Below are positions 1-5,260 of a stretch of 5,260 nucleotides of DNA, piece after piece. The DNA comes from an uncultured Chloroflexota bacterium (GTDB lineage Bacteria; Chloroflexota; Anaerolineae; Aggregatilineales; Phototrophicaceae), in assembly GCA_937927665.1 (NCBI GenBank), contig CALBRY010000343.1, positions 1 to 5,260 of the forward strand, read 5' to 3'. Position 1 is the stretch's first letter. Each line of letters starts with the position of its first letter. The position numbers and the translations under genes are program-made. A model generated the notes under the pieces. The model made no database searches. It had not been told where the DNA came from and was given only the letters and a program-made list of their open reading frames with translations.

Positions 1-276
1 TGATGCATAAAGGGCTGGCACAGCAGCGTTCATCCGGTGACACCGATTATCGCCGAGGGTCTCTCCTGTTGTTTGTGGCGTCGACTTCGCCTAGGGGGAA
101 CGATCTACAGCGCGGTTTTGACGAATGATCCCATGATGCGCGAACTTGCAGCCCGATAGGGCTATCAGCCAAAAGACGGCTGCATTATGGTTGAACTGAC
201 GGTCGAAAGCGCACGTTTAACATCTGGATCGCCTGAAAACAGGATCGTTTATGCGGATCAACTAAACCCAGCATGA
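1..276 (+). pseudogene. Decayed C-terminal remnant of a GNAT-family acetyltransferase
   Basis: Reading frame 1 from about 97 to 276 gives a recognisable GNAT acetyl-CoA-binding C-terminus: GGTIYSAVLTNDPMMRELAAR, stop, then GYQPKDGCIMVELTV. This fits the family pattern '(A/S)VL..N..M..LA.RLG(F/Y)'. The TAG at 157-159 sits exactly where the family normally has Leu before Gly-Phe/Tyr, so a single TTG-to-TAG change would explain it. Upstream, a possible 'HKGLAQQ' piece (compare the usual 'G.GLG..L' segment) lies in frame 3 from position 6, which would need a frameshift as well. The frame ends at TGA 274-276, inside the hairpin shared with the convergent operon. The rest of the gene lies beyond the left edge or is lost. 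The family call rests on one conserved motif block, the substrate is unknown, and a sequencing error is an alternative explanation for either lesion. Confidence 0.5.
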
Positions 277-284
277 ACGATCCT
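241..284 (-). terminator. Likely Rho-independent terminator of the operon
   Basis: Arms 241-254 and 271-284 form a 14-base inverted repeat around a 16-base loop. In the minus-strand transcript 13 of 14 positions pair, with one C/A mismatch, and the stem is followed by G then four U. It starts about 38 bases after the stop codon of the LysM gene, where an operon terminator is expected. Read from the plus strand the mismatch becomes a G-U pair but no U-run follows, so termination is more likely for the minus strand. The T-run is short, so efficiency is uncertain. Confidence 0.55.
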
Positions 285-322
285 ATGCCGATTTACTGTT
301 TCAGCATTGGATGCAGAAGCGG

Positions 323-1192
323 TTATCCTGTCATCGGAACACCTACTGCCGCTGTTGGTGGAGCAGCAGCTTTTGCGAATGTCCAAGGTCCTCCCTCTAG
401 GCATTCAATTTGACGATAGTTCTGATCCAGAGGATAAACATACCAGCGGTATATTCCGGCAAGAGGAAGCTCCGATAGATCGATCGTTTCATTTTGCCGA
501 AGGTCAACCACACGCTCGAAAATGCCGCCATCCGGTTTGTAAATGCGGATCAGATTGCGCTCAGCACGCGGACCACGCCAATTGAACGTGATCTGTCCTG
601 CACCGGGAACGGATTCCATCCCATTCAGCGGTGTTAAGACTTCCCACGGGACGCATTCCACGCCTGATCCGCCAACCGTACCCGGCACTTTAATCACGGT
701 GCCGACTGACAGAATGTTGATATTGCGCAAACAGTTTGCCGCCGCGATCTCATCAACCGTTGTATGGAAACGCTGGGCAAGATTGAATAGGTAATCCCCC
801 GGCTGAATCGTATATGAACCGCCCCAATCATCACGCGGAGCACAGACGATTGTCGCAGTTGGTGAAGGCGTTTCGTTGCCGTGAAAATCTTCAAGGCTGG
901 TATTGAGCGCGAGTGTGGGCGCGAAAGTTTCGGTTGGCGGCAGGGATGGCAGCGGCGTGAGCGTCGGCGGCTCGAATGTGGGCGGTGGGAGCAGTGTGCG
1001 ACTCGGCGTGAGGGTGGGGAGCGGCGTATAAGGCGGGATCACATCTTCCGGCAGGGGATCGTCGGTGTTTTCAGCGGTTAACTCCGATGGGGTAAGCGAA
1101 ACAAGCTCCTGTTCATCCACCATTTGATAGGAGAGTGTACACGCAGAAAGCGCGATCAACAGGATGATCAAAAGGATGGTGCAGCGGATCAT
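323..1192 (-). CDS. LysM-domain lipoprotein with Pro/Thr-rich linker, last gene of the ABC operon
   Basis: A 289-residue protein predicted to be lipid-anchored outside the cytoplasmic membrane and to bind peptidoglycan. Residues 1-17 are a short hydrophobic signal ending in the lipobox LSAC, with Cys18 the lipidation site. Residues 34-115 are a disordered linker rich in Pro and Thr. Residues 126-170 are one LysM domain (YTIQPGDYLFNLAQRF ... GTVIKVP), a family that binds GlcNAc-containing glycans. Residues 181-274 look like a beta-sandwich (FnIII-like), with WEVLTPLNG, ITFNWRGP, GIYRWYVYPLD and WTFAK strands. The mature part has four further cysteines (117, 154, 180, 264), which suggests disulfides 117-154 around the LysM and 180-264 in the C-terminal domain. 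Its ATG overlaps the ATPase B stop (ATGA) with GGAGG just upstream, so it is translated with the transporter. Family calls are firm. The role as a wall anchor or sensor for the transporter is inferred from operon position. Confidence 0.93.
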   Translation of the reverse strand: MIRCTILLIILLIALSACTLSYQMVDEQELVSLTPSELTAENTDDPLPEDVIPPYTPLPTLTPSRTLLPPPTFEPPTLTPLPSLPPTETFAPTLALNTSLEDFHGNETPSPTATIVCAPRDDWGGSYTIQPGDYLFNLAQRFHTTVDEIAAANCLRNINILSVGTVIKVPGTVGGSGVECVPWEVLTPLNGMESVPGAGQITFNWRGPRAERNLIRIYKPDGGIFERVVDLRQNETIDLSELPLAGIYRWYVYPLDQNYRQIECLEGGPWTFAKAAAPPTAAVGVPMTG

Positions 1193-1899
1193 AATGCCTC
1201 CGGGGTTGGTTGAAAGCGCGTGATGGCGGCGCGTCGTATGATCCTGCCATCGCGCAGATCATAGGTGGTATCCACGCGTTCGGCGGTCGCCGGATCATGC
1301 GAGACGATCAAGAAGGCAGTCCCCTTTTGCGCCGCGAATACACGAAACAAGTCCAGAATCCGACGCGCCAACTGTGTATCGAGTCCGCTGGTCGGTTCGT
1401 CGGCAAGGATCAGTGCGGGTTCAAGGGTGAGCGCGCGGGCGATGGCGATACGCTGACGCTGTCCGCCCGATAATTCTCCCGGCAGGTGATTTGACCATGC
1501 GCTCAACCCCACGGCTTGGAGCGCGGCGCGCACGCGGCGGCGGCGTTCGAAGTAGCCGATTTTTTGAAGGCGCAGCGTCAGATCGATGTTTTCGGCGGCG
1601 GAATATGTCGGCAGCAGGGTGTAATTCTGAAAGATAAAGCCCACGCGGCGGCGGCGATATATGACCCGGCAGCGGTCGCTCATCTGCGTGATTTCATCGC
1701 CATCGATTGTGATCGTGCCTGAGGTTGGTAGATCAAGCGCGCCGATCAAATTGAGCAAGGTTGTTTTGCCCGATCCTGATGGACCATAAAGTGCAGCCAA
1801 TTCGCCCGCGTGTATGATCAGGTCGATACCGCGCAGTACATGCGCCGCCCCATATGATTTTTTAATGCCTTCAACTTGGACGCGGGGAGTCTCGCTCAT
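1189..1899 (-). CDS. ABC transporter ATPase B, LolD/MacB type
   Basis: A 236-residue nucleotide-binding subunit that would power the FtsX-type permease from the cytoplasmic face. All motifs are intact: Walker A GPSGSGKT (39-46), Q-loop GFIFQN with Gln91, signature LSGGQ (143-147), Walker B LILADE with catalytic Glu168, D-loop SGLD (171-174) and switch His201. Length and motifs fit the LolD/MacB/FtsE group. The GFIFQNYTLLP stretch and the LNLIGALD segment after Walker A are typical of that group. It starts in a 4-base ATGA overlap with ATPase A and has a strong Shine-Dalgarno (1909-1914), so it can initiate on its own. A -1 frameshift in the end of gene A would instead fuse it to ATPase A. Whether A and B work as a heterodimer or serve different permeases cannot be decided here. 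The substrate is unknown. Confidence 0.96.
   Translation of the reverse strand: MSETPRVQVEGIKKSYGAAHVLRGIDLIIHAGELAALYGPSGSGKTTLLNLIGALDLPTSGTITIDGDEITQMSDRCRVIYRRRRVGFIFQNYTLLPTYSAAENIDLTLRLQKIGYFERRRRVRAALQAVGLSAWSNHLPGELSGGQRQRIAIARALTLEPALILADEPTSGLDTQLARRILDLFRVFAAQKGTAFLIVSHDPATAERVDTTYDLRDGRIIRRAAITRFQPTPEAL
1197..1201 (-). promoter_or_regulatory. Shine-Dalgarno site of the LysM lipoprotein gene
   Basis: GGAGG on the minus strand, four bases before the ATG at 1192-1190, embedded in the last codons of ATPase B. The spacing is slightly short, but the site supports this start together with the signal peptide that follows directly. Confidence 0.7.
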
Positions 1900-2828
1900 G
1901 ATAGGTGTCCTCCCATTCCACGCAAGCGCGCAAAACGTGGTTGTTTCTTCTTTTTTTGCGGCGTTTCTTGTGGCATCAAATCGAAGGCGGCATCGGGAGC
2001 AGCGGCAGTTTCCGGTCGCAGCAGCACCCCGTCCGGGCGGATTTCGAGCGCAATCCGGTCAGCATCGCGCAGCGCTTCACGCGCCAGAGCGGGGAGATGG
2101 ACACGTCCGTTTTCATCCAGCAGCGGTATTGAGTCATCGCTGCCGACATCCTGACCCAATACGCCATCCCGCAAGGTCAGTACTCGATCAGCATGGGCAG
2201 CGATCTCTAAATCGTGTGTGACCATCAGGACAGTTAAGCCGTATTGCGAACGCAGCGCGGAAATCAACGCCATGATCTGAGCAGAAGTCGCCCGATCAAC
2301 CGCGCCGGTTGGTTCATCTGCCAGCAGCAGCGGCGGACGATTCGCCAATGCGACCGCAAGCGCGACTCGTTGAGCCTGCCCGCCGGACAGTGCCGCCGGA
2401 CGTTTATGTTTATGATCTGCCAAGCCGACATCCTCTAGCAGCGCGTGGGCGCGTTTGAGTCGTTCACGCGGCGGTACGGACGCGAGCATCATAGGCAAAA
2501 TGACGTTTTGCAGCGCGGTGCGGTGTTCAAGCAGGTTTTTGTCCACTTGCTGCCAGACGAAACCGACGCGCCGAAGCCGATAATGGGCAAGGTTACGGCT
2601 GGAAAGCTGAAGTAGATTCAATTCACCGACGCTGACTTGACCCGCTGTTGGCGAATCGAGCGCACCGATGAGGTTGAGCAGCGAACTTTTCCCCGCGCCG
2701 CTCGGACCAGCGATGCAGACCATTTCGCCGCGCTGCATCTCGAAATCGATCCCACGCAGTGCGACAAGTTCGTGATCGCCCACCCGATACACCTTGACCA
2801 CCCGTTTACAGCGAATATAAGAATTCAT
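1896..2828 (-). CDS. ABC transporter ATPase A with C-terminal AbrB-like domain
   Basis: A 310-residue ABC ATPase of the LolD/MacB class, about 80 residues longer than usual. The nucleotide-binding domain spans residues 1-225: Walker A GPSGAGKS (41-48), Q-loop GFVWQQ (Gln93), signature LSGGQAQR (147-154), Walker B LLLADEP with Glu172, a divergent D-loop GAVD (175-178; usually (S/G).LD) and His205. It appears competent for ATP hydrolysis. Residues 234-273 form an AbrB/SpoVT-like swapped hairpin. A linker then leads to a lysine-rich basic tail (QKKKKQPRFARLR, 291-303). The start overlaps the adaptor stop by ATGA (2825-2828), with only a weak GGTGG upstream, so translation probably depends on coupling. 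It ends in an ATGA overlap with ATPase B. It would act with ATPase B and the permease. The division of work between the two ATPases is unknown. Confidence 0.95.
   Translation of the reverse strand: MNSYIRCKRVVKVYRVGDHELVALRGIDFEMQRGEMVCIAGPSGAGKSSLLNLIGALDSPTAGQVSVGELNLLQLSSRNLAHYRLRRVGFVWQQVDKNLLEHRTALQNVILPMMLASVPPRERLKRAHALLEDVGLADHKHKRPAALSGGQAQRVALAVALANRPPLLLADEPTGAVDRATSAQIMALISALRSQYGLTVLMVTHDLEIAAHADRVLTLRDGVLGQDVGSDDSIPLLDENGRVHLPALAREALRDADRIALEIRPDGVLLRPETAAAPDAAFDLMPQETPQKKKKQPRFARLRGMGGHLS
1909..1914 (-). promoter_or_regulatory. Strong Shine-Dalgarno of ATPase B inside the end of ATPase A
   Basis: GGGAGG on the minus strand, nine bases before the ATG at 1899-1897. It is the clearest ribosome binding site in the window and settles the start of ATPase B. 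It lies just after the hairpin at 1918-1940, which therefore does not cover it. Confidence 0.8.
1918..1956 (-). other. Candidate -1 ribosomal frameshift signal joining ATPase A to ATPase B
   Basis: In the reading frame of ATPase A, codons 291-293 are CAA AAA AAG, which contains the heptamer A AAA AAG (1956-1950). This is the slippery sequence of Escherichia coli dnaX, in the correct phase. A 9-base spacer (1949-1941) is followed by a hairpin with arms CCACGU (1940-1935) and GCGUGG (1923-1918), one G-U pair and an 11-base loop. After a -1 slip the frame reads 17 sense codons without a stop directly into the ATG of ATPase B, giving a fusion of about 546 residues. Unlike dnaX there is no Shine-Dalgarno-like stimulator upstream, and the hairpin is small. 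The run of seven A could also allow transcript slippage, or it may simply encode a lysine-rich tail. Confidence 0.4.
2010..2129 (-). other. AbrB/SpoVT-like swapped-hairpin module at the end of ATPase A
   Basis: Residues 234-273 of ATPase A follow the AbrB pattern: LLDENGRVHLP, then a helix-like AREAL, then DRIALEI, then DGVLLRPE. In Bacillus AbrB the matching parts are 'VDELGRVVIP', 'LRRTLGI', 'DALEIYVD' and 'IILKKY'. AbrB-type hairpins form intertwined dimers that often bind DNA. Here, fused to an ATPase, the module may instead dimerise the two ATPases or regulate them. The assignment was made by eye from the spacing of conserved residues. Confidence 0.65.
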
Positions 2829-4177
2829 GGCGCGACCACCGTTTCACCTTCGCTGATGCCGCTCAAGATTTCAACGCGATCGGTGGTACGCAGTCCGATC
2901 TCAATATCGGCGCGGCGCTGACCTTCTGGCGTTTGCAGGACGACGAATATCCGGTTCTGAAACGTGCGGATCGCGTTCGGGGGCAGCCACAGCACATTCG
3001 AGCGAGTTTCCAGCGGCATTACGATCTGGATAATTTGCCCTGCCGGAACATCGGGCAGCGTTGCTGCCACACGCACAGTTTGATCGGCATCACTCGATGT
3101 GAGCGGAATACGGCGAACGATACACTGCACAGCGGTTTCCGGTTGGTTAATCACGTGACACACGCCTACCAACCCGACACCCATCTTTTGCGAATCGGTA
3201 TAGGCGACATTTGCGATTGCTTCACGTGGTTCGAGCAGACCAACTGTGATCACAGGAACGAATGCTTCTGCCTGCGCTCCCGGCTGAATGGTGACTTCCA
3301 ACACAACGCCGTCGATGGGTGCATATAGGGATGAGCGCGCAATATCGGCGCGAATATTATCGACCGAAAGCTGCGCCGTGCGTACCGATGGATCGGTTGT
3401 TCCGGTTGCCGCCGCTTCACGGGCGCGTTCCAGATCGAGCTCCGCACGCAGGACGGCATTTTCCGCCTGTTCAAGTTGAATCTGGTAGCTCGCCCATGAT
3501 TGACCCGCCGCGCCATAGCTGATGCGGGCGCTGCGCAAGCCTTCCTGCGCGGCGATCAACGCTTGATACGCTCCATCGACAGCGCTGGCAGCACTATCTG
3601 CGCGGCTGATCAGGTTATCGTAAGCGCGCTGTGCTTCGTCAAGCTGGCGTTGGGCAGTTTCCAACCCGATGCGGGCAGTCTGCCCCTGCTGCCACGGACT
3701 GCTCAATTGGGTTGATTCGAGCGAGAGCCGCGCATTTGCCAGCGCAATTTCGGCATCCTCGACCGACTGCACGCCATCCGTTCCGGAGCCTGCCGCCGAT
3801 GCCTGCGCAGCCTCAAGGTTGATCAACGCGGTGGCGAGTTGTTCTTCCAAATCGGTTACATCGAGATCAGCGAGAAGCTGCCCCGCTGTCACGGTATCGC
3901 TGCGCGCGACGAGGACACGGCGCACGCTGCCCCCAGTTTCGAACGCCAGCCGATTTTGATCGCGTGGGAGCCATCGTCCTTGAAAATTGAGCGTCTCGAT
4001 CACATCGCCGCGCTGTACGATGTAGGTAGTCGGCGCGAGTGCTGCAAGGGTCGGGATCGGCGTCGCCGTTGGCGCGTCCTGCGCTGCGGCATCGGGCGGC
4101 ATTCCCGTACAAGCTGATGCCAGCGCTCCAGCGCTCAAGATCAGAAATGCTCTGCGGCTGAAGGTCTTGTTGTCCAT
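2825..4177 (-). CDS. MacA/HlyD-type adaptor (membrane fusion) lipoprotein with Tat-like signal
   Basis: A 450-residue extracytoplasmic adaptor for the ABC permease. Residues 1-22 carry a twin-arginine-like signal (TFSRRAFLILSAG) that ends in a lipobox-like ASAC, making Cys23 the likely lipid anchor. A Pro/Thr/Ala linker (about 35-50) follows. Residues 75-106 are the first half of the lipoyl domain. Residues 107-281 are a long Ala/Leu/Gln/Glu-rich helical hairpin, probably a coiled coil. Residues 282-313 are the second lipoyl half (LYAPIDGVVLEV ... QPGAQAEAF). Residues 314-388 fit the beta-barrel, with Cys340 and Cys352 able to pair. Residues 389-450 are a membrane-proximal domain ending in the typical GISEGETVV. 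The ATG at 4177 is preferred over an in-frame TTG at 4195 because it gives a compact Tat n-region and lies 7 bases after the permease stop. The ribosome site is weak (GGGG at 4193-4190), which suggests coupling. The stop overlaps ATPase A by ATGA. Confidence 0.93.
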   Translation of the reverse strand: MDNKTFSRRAFLILSAGALASACTGMPPDAAAQDAPTATPIPTLAALAPTTYIVQRGDVIETLNFQGRWLPRDQNRLAFETGGSVRRVLVARSDTVTAGQLLADLDVTDLEEQLATALINLEAAQASAAGSGTDGVQSVEDAEIALANARLSLESTQLSSPWQQGQTARIGLETAQRQLDEAQRAYDNLISRADSAASAVDGAYQALIAAQEGLRSARISYGAAGQSWASYQIQLEQAENAVLRAELDLERAREAAATGTTDPSVRTAQLSVDNIRADIARSSLYAPIDGVVLEVTIQPGAQAEAFVPVITVGLLEPREAIANVAYTDSQKMGVGLVGVCHVINQPETAVQCIVRRIPLTSSDADQTVRVAATLPDVPAGQIIQIVMPLETRSNVLWLPPNAIRTFQNRIFVVLQTPEGQRRADIEIGLRTTDRVEILSGISEGETVVAP

Positions 4178-4184
4178 CTCGTGT

Positions 4185-5260
4185 TTAATCCCCAAGCTTG
4201 ACCAGTGCGGTCAGACTTTGACGACTCATGATGAAGGTAGTGGCAAAGATCACGAGGAAAAGCACACCACCGAATGAGGCATACACTAGCGTGATACTCT
4301 CCCATGCGACCCGTACCAGATACGGCGGCAGCCCACCGCTGAAATCGAGGACAGGTAGAAATAACAGCGTGGTTGCGATACCGATCAACGTGCCCCCCGC
4401 GATCCCGCCGATCACGGCGAATCCTTGAGTCAGGAACAGATACGCCGATCCCGCCTGCGCGCTCAATCCCATCGCCCGCAGTACGCCGATCTGCCCCAAC
4501 TGCGCCCGAAATGATGCCGTGTTCTGAATCACTGCGCCGATGATCGTCAGCGTGAGTGCAGCGATAAAGCCAATCGACAAGAATCCGAGTACACCACGGC
4601 GCAAAGGCGCACGCAGCGCGGCTTGCAGCATTTGAGCGGGATCGCGCCATTCAAGGATCGGGTAGCCAAGCGCGGCAGCATCTCGGCGGATCGCGTCAAT
4701 ATCGGCATCGTCCGCCGCATCGATCCACAAATCATGCGGGAGTTCACTACCGACCGTTTCGAACACGACATCGAGGCTCATCAGCAGAAAAAATCCTGTA
4801 CGCGGGTCAAGGGTGGGGAAGTATTCGACCATGCCGATCACTGGCACGCTGATCTCTGACCATGTGTTAAGCGCGCTGATCTGCACGGTGATGGTTTGCC
4901 CGATAGCGATGCGATAGCGGCGGGCAAATTCGGCGCTGACGATGACACCTGTGCGATTGATCGCCAGTCGATTCATCAGTTCTGCAAGCGGAGTTTCGCT
5001 GTAATCACGACGAAATCGGGTTACCGCTGCCAACCCTGCCCGATCGATGCCCAATACTGTTCCAGTCGGGCGCTCGGATGGCAGGACGATCTGCGCGGGA
5101 TAGCGCCCTACGCGGGAAACAGATCGCACCCCGTCGATCGCAAGTAGATCCTCTGCCGGGAGCGTGTTAAAACCAGTCACGGTGATGCCTGTTTGCTGTC
5201 CGCTGCTGTCGGTTTCATCTTCGGTCACTTCATCCGCCGCCGGGATCAGCACCACATCCG
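4185..5260 (-). CDS. FtsX/MacB-family ABC transporter permease, C-terminal part
   Basis: The right edge cuts this gene. The frame is open through 5260, leaving about 357 residues and the C-terminus. Counting from the Val codon at 5255, residues 1-215 are an extracytoplasmic domain of MacB_PCD type, with a GVRSVSRVG segment, VIVSAEFARRY and a VIGMVEYFPTLDP strand region. Residues 221-356 are the FtsX transmembrane domain. It has three membrane segments (about 221-244, 272-302 and 319-343). A cytoplasmic stretch after the first carries the family signature QLGQIGVLRAMGLS, which contacts the ATPase. Because the extracytoplasmic domain precedes three C-terminal helices, at least one more helix must lie upstream; it may be a standard 4-helix MacB-like protein or a longer duplicated FtsX protein. 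Such permeases usually transmit ATPase motion to the outside rather than form a channel. The adaptor gene starts 7 bases downstream. Substrate not identifiable. Confidence 0.93.
   Translation of the reverse strand, partial: DVVLIPAADEVTEDETDSSGQQTGITVTGFNTLPAEDLLAIDGVRSVSRVGRYPAQIVLPSERPTGTVLGIDRAGLAAVTRFRRDYSETPLAELMNRLAINRTGVIVSAEFARRYRIAIGQTITVQISALNTWSEISVPVIGMVEYFPTLDPRTGFFLLMSLDVVFETVGSELPHDLWIDAADDADIDAIRRDAAALGYPILEWRDPAQMLQAALRAPLRRGVLGFLSIGFIAALTLTIIGAVIQNTASFRAQLGQIGVLRAMGLSAQAGSAYLFLTQGFAVIGGIAGGTLIGIATTLLFLPVLDFSGGLPPYLVRVAWESITLVYASFGGVLFLVIFATTFIMSRQSLTALVKLGD

Noticed and set aside
307..585. Plus-strand open frame of 92 codons over the 3' end of the LysM gene
   Set aside because: It is antisense to the conserved C-terminal domain and LysM region, has no clear ribosome site, and its composition is unlike a real protein.
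1814..2221. Plus-strand open frame of 135 codons across the two ATPase genes
   Set aside because: It lies antisense to two motif-complete ATPase genes and its translation shows no domain-like pattern. It is a shadow of the opposite strand.
2933..3328. Plus-strand open frame of 131 codons over the adaptor gene
   Set aside because: It is antisense to the lipoyl and beta-barrel coding part, with a Cys/His/Arg-rich product typical of a shadow frame.
4178..4195. TTG start at 4195 for the adaptor, adding six residues
   Set aside because: It would overlap the permease stop, has no ribosome site, and places extra residues before a compact Tat-like signal. The ATG at 4177 is the better start.
4141..4650. 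Second minus-strand open frame of 169 codons inside the permease gene
   Set aside because: Its product is rich in Arg, Ser and Cys with no recognisable motif, and it overlaps the well-supported transmembrane domain in another frame.
5253..5255. GTG at 5255 as the start of the permease
   Set aside because: The frame remains open to the window edge, the following residues have no membrane segment, and an FtsX protein needs at least one helix before this domain. The gene is simply cut.
1..5260. CRISPR array, tRNA/rRNA genes, insertion sequences, HIP1 octamers
   Set aside because: No spaced direct repeats, cloverleaf-like segments, transposase motifs or terminal repeats were found. GCGATCGC was not seen despite the GATC excess.

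Overview
The window looks like chromosomal DNA of a Chloroflexota bacterium, probably Anaerolineae-like. This is an inference from three things: Pro/Thr-rich linkers behind lipoprotein signals, a LysM domain flanked by cysteines in the 'C.PR.DW ... ANCL' arrangement, and a mid-50s % GC content judged by eye. No rRNA, tRNA or taxonomic marker gene is present.

Almost everything (positions 323-5260) is one minus-strand operon, read from right to left. It begins with an FtsX/MacB-type ABC permease whose start lies beyond the right edge (4185-5260). Next come a MacA/HlyD-type adaptor that appears to be a Tat-exported lipoprotein (2825-4177), ABC ATPase 'A' with an unusual C-terminal AbrB-like swapped-hairpin module (1896-2828), ABC ATPase 'B' of ordinary LolD/MacB size (1189-1899), and a LysM lipoprotein (323-1192). 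The permease and adaptor are 7 bases apart. Each of the last three junctions is a 4-base ATGA overlap, so the genes are very probably translationally coupled and made in fixed proportion. A hairpin at 241-284 with a short T-run is the likely operon terminator.

Together the genes describe a type VII (MacB-like) mechanotransmission ABC system: ATPases on the inner face, an FtsX-type permease, and a lipid-anchored adaptor with a long coiled coil outside. The LysM lipoprotein could tie the assembly to peptidoglycan. Substrate and function (export, lipoprotein handling or control of wall hydrolysis) cannot be read from the sequence.

The most unusual signal is at the A/B ATPase junction. An in-frame A AAA AAG heptamer (the dnaX type of -1 slippery site) is followed nine bases later by a small hairpin. 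The -1 frame is open straight into the start codon of ATPase B, so a frameshift there would give an A-AbrB-B tandem ATPase of about 546 residues.

Positions 1-276 on the plus strand hold a decayed C-terminal piece of a GNAT acetyltransferase, running tail to tail with the operon. No intact gene is visible in 1-322.
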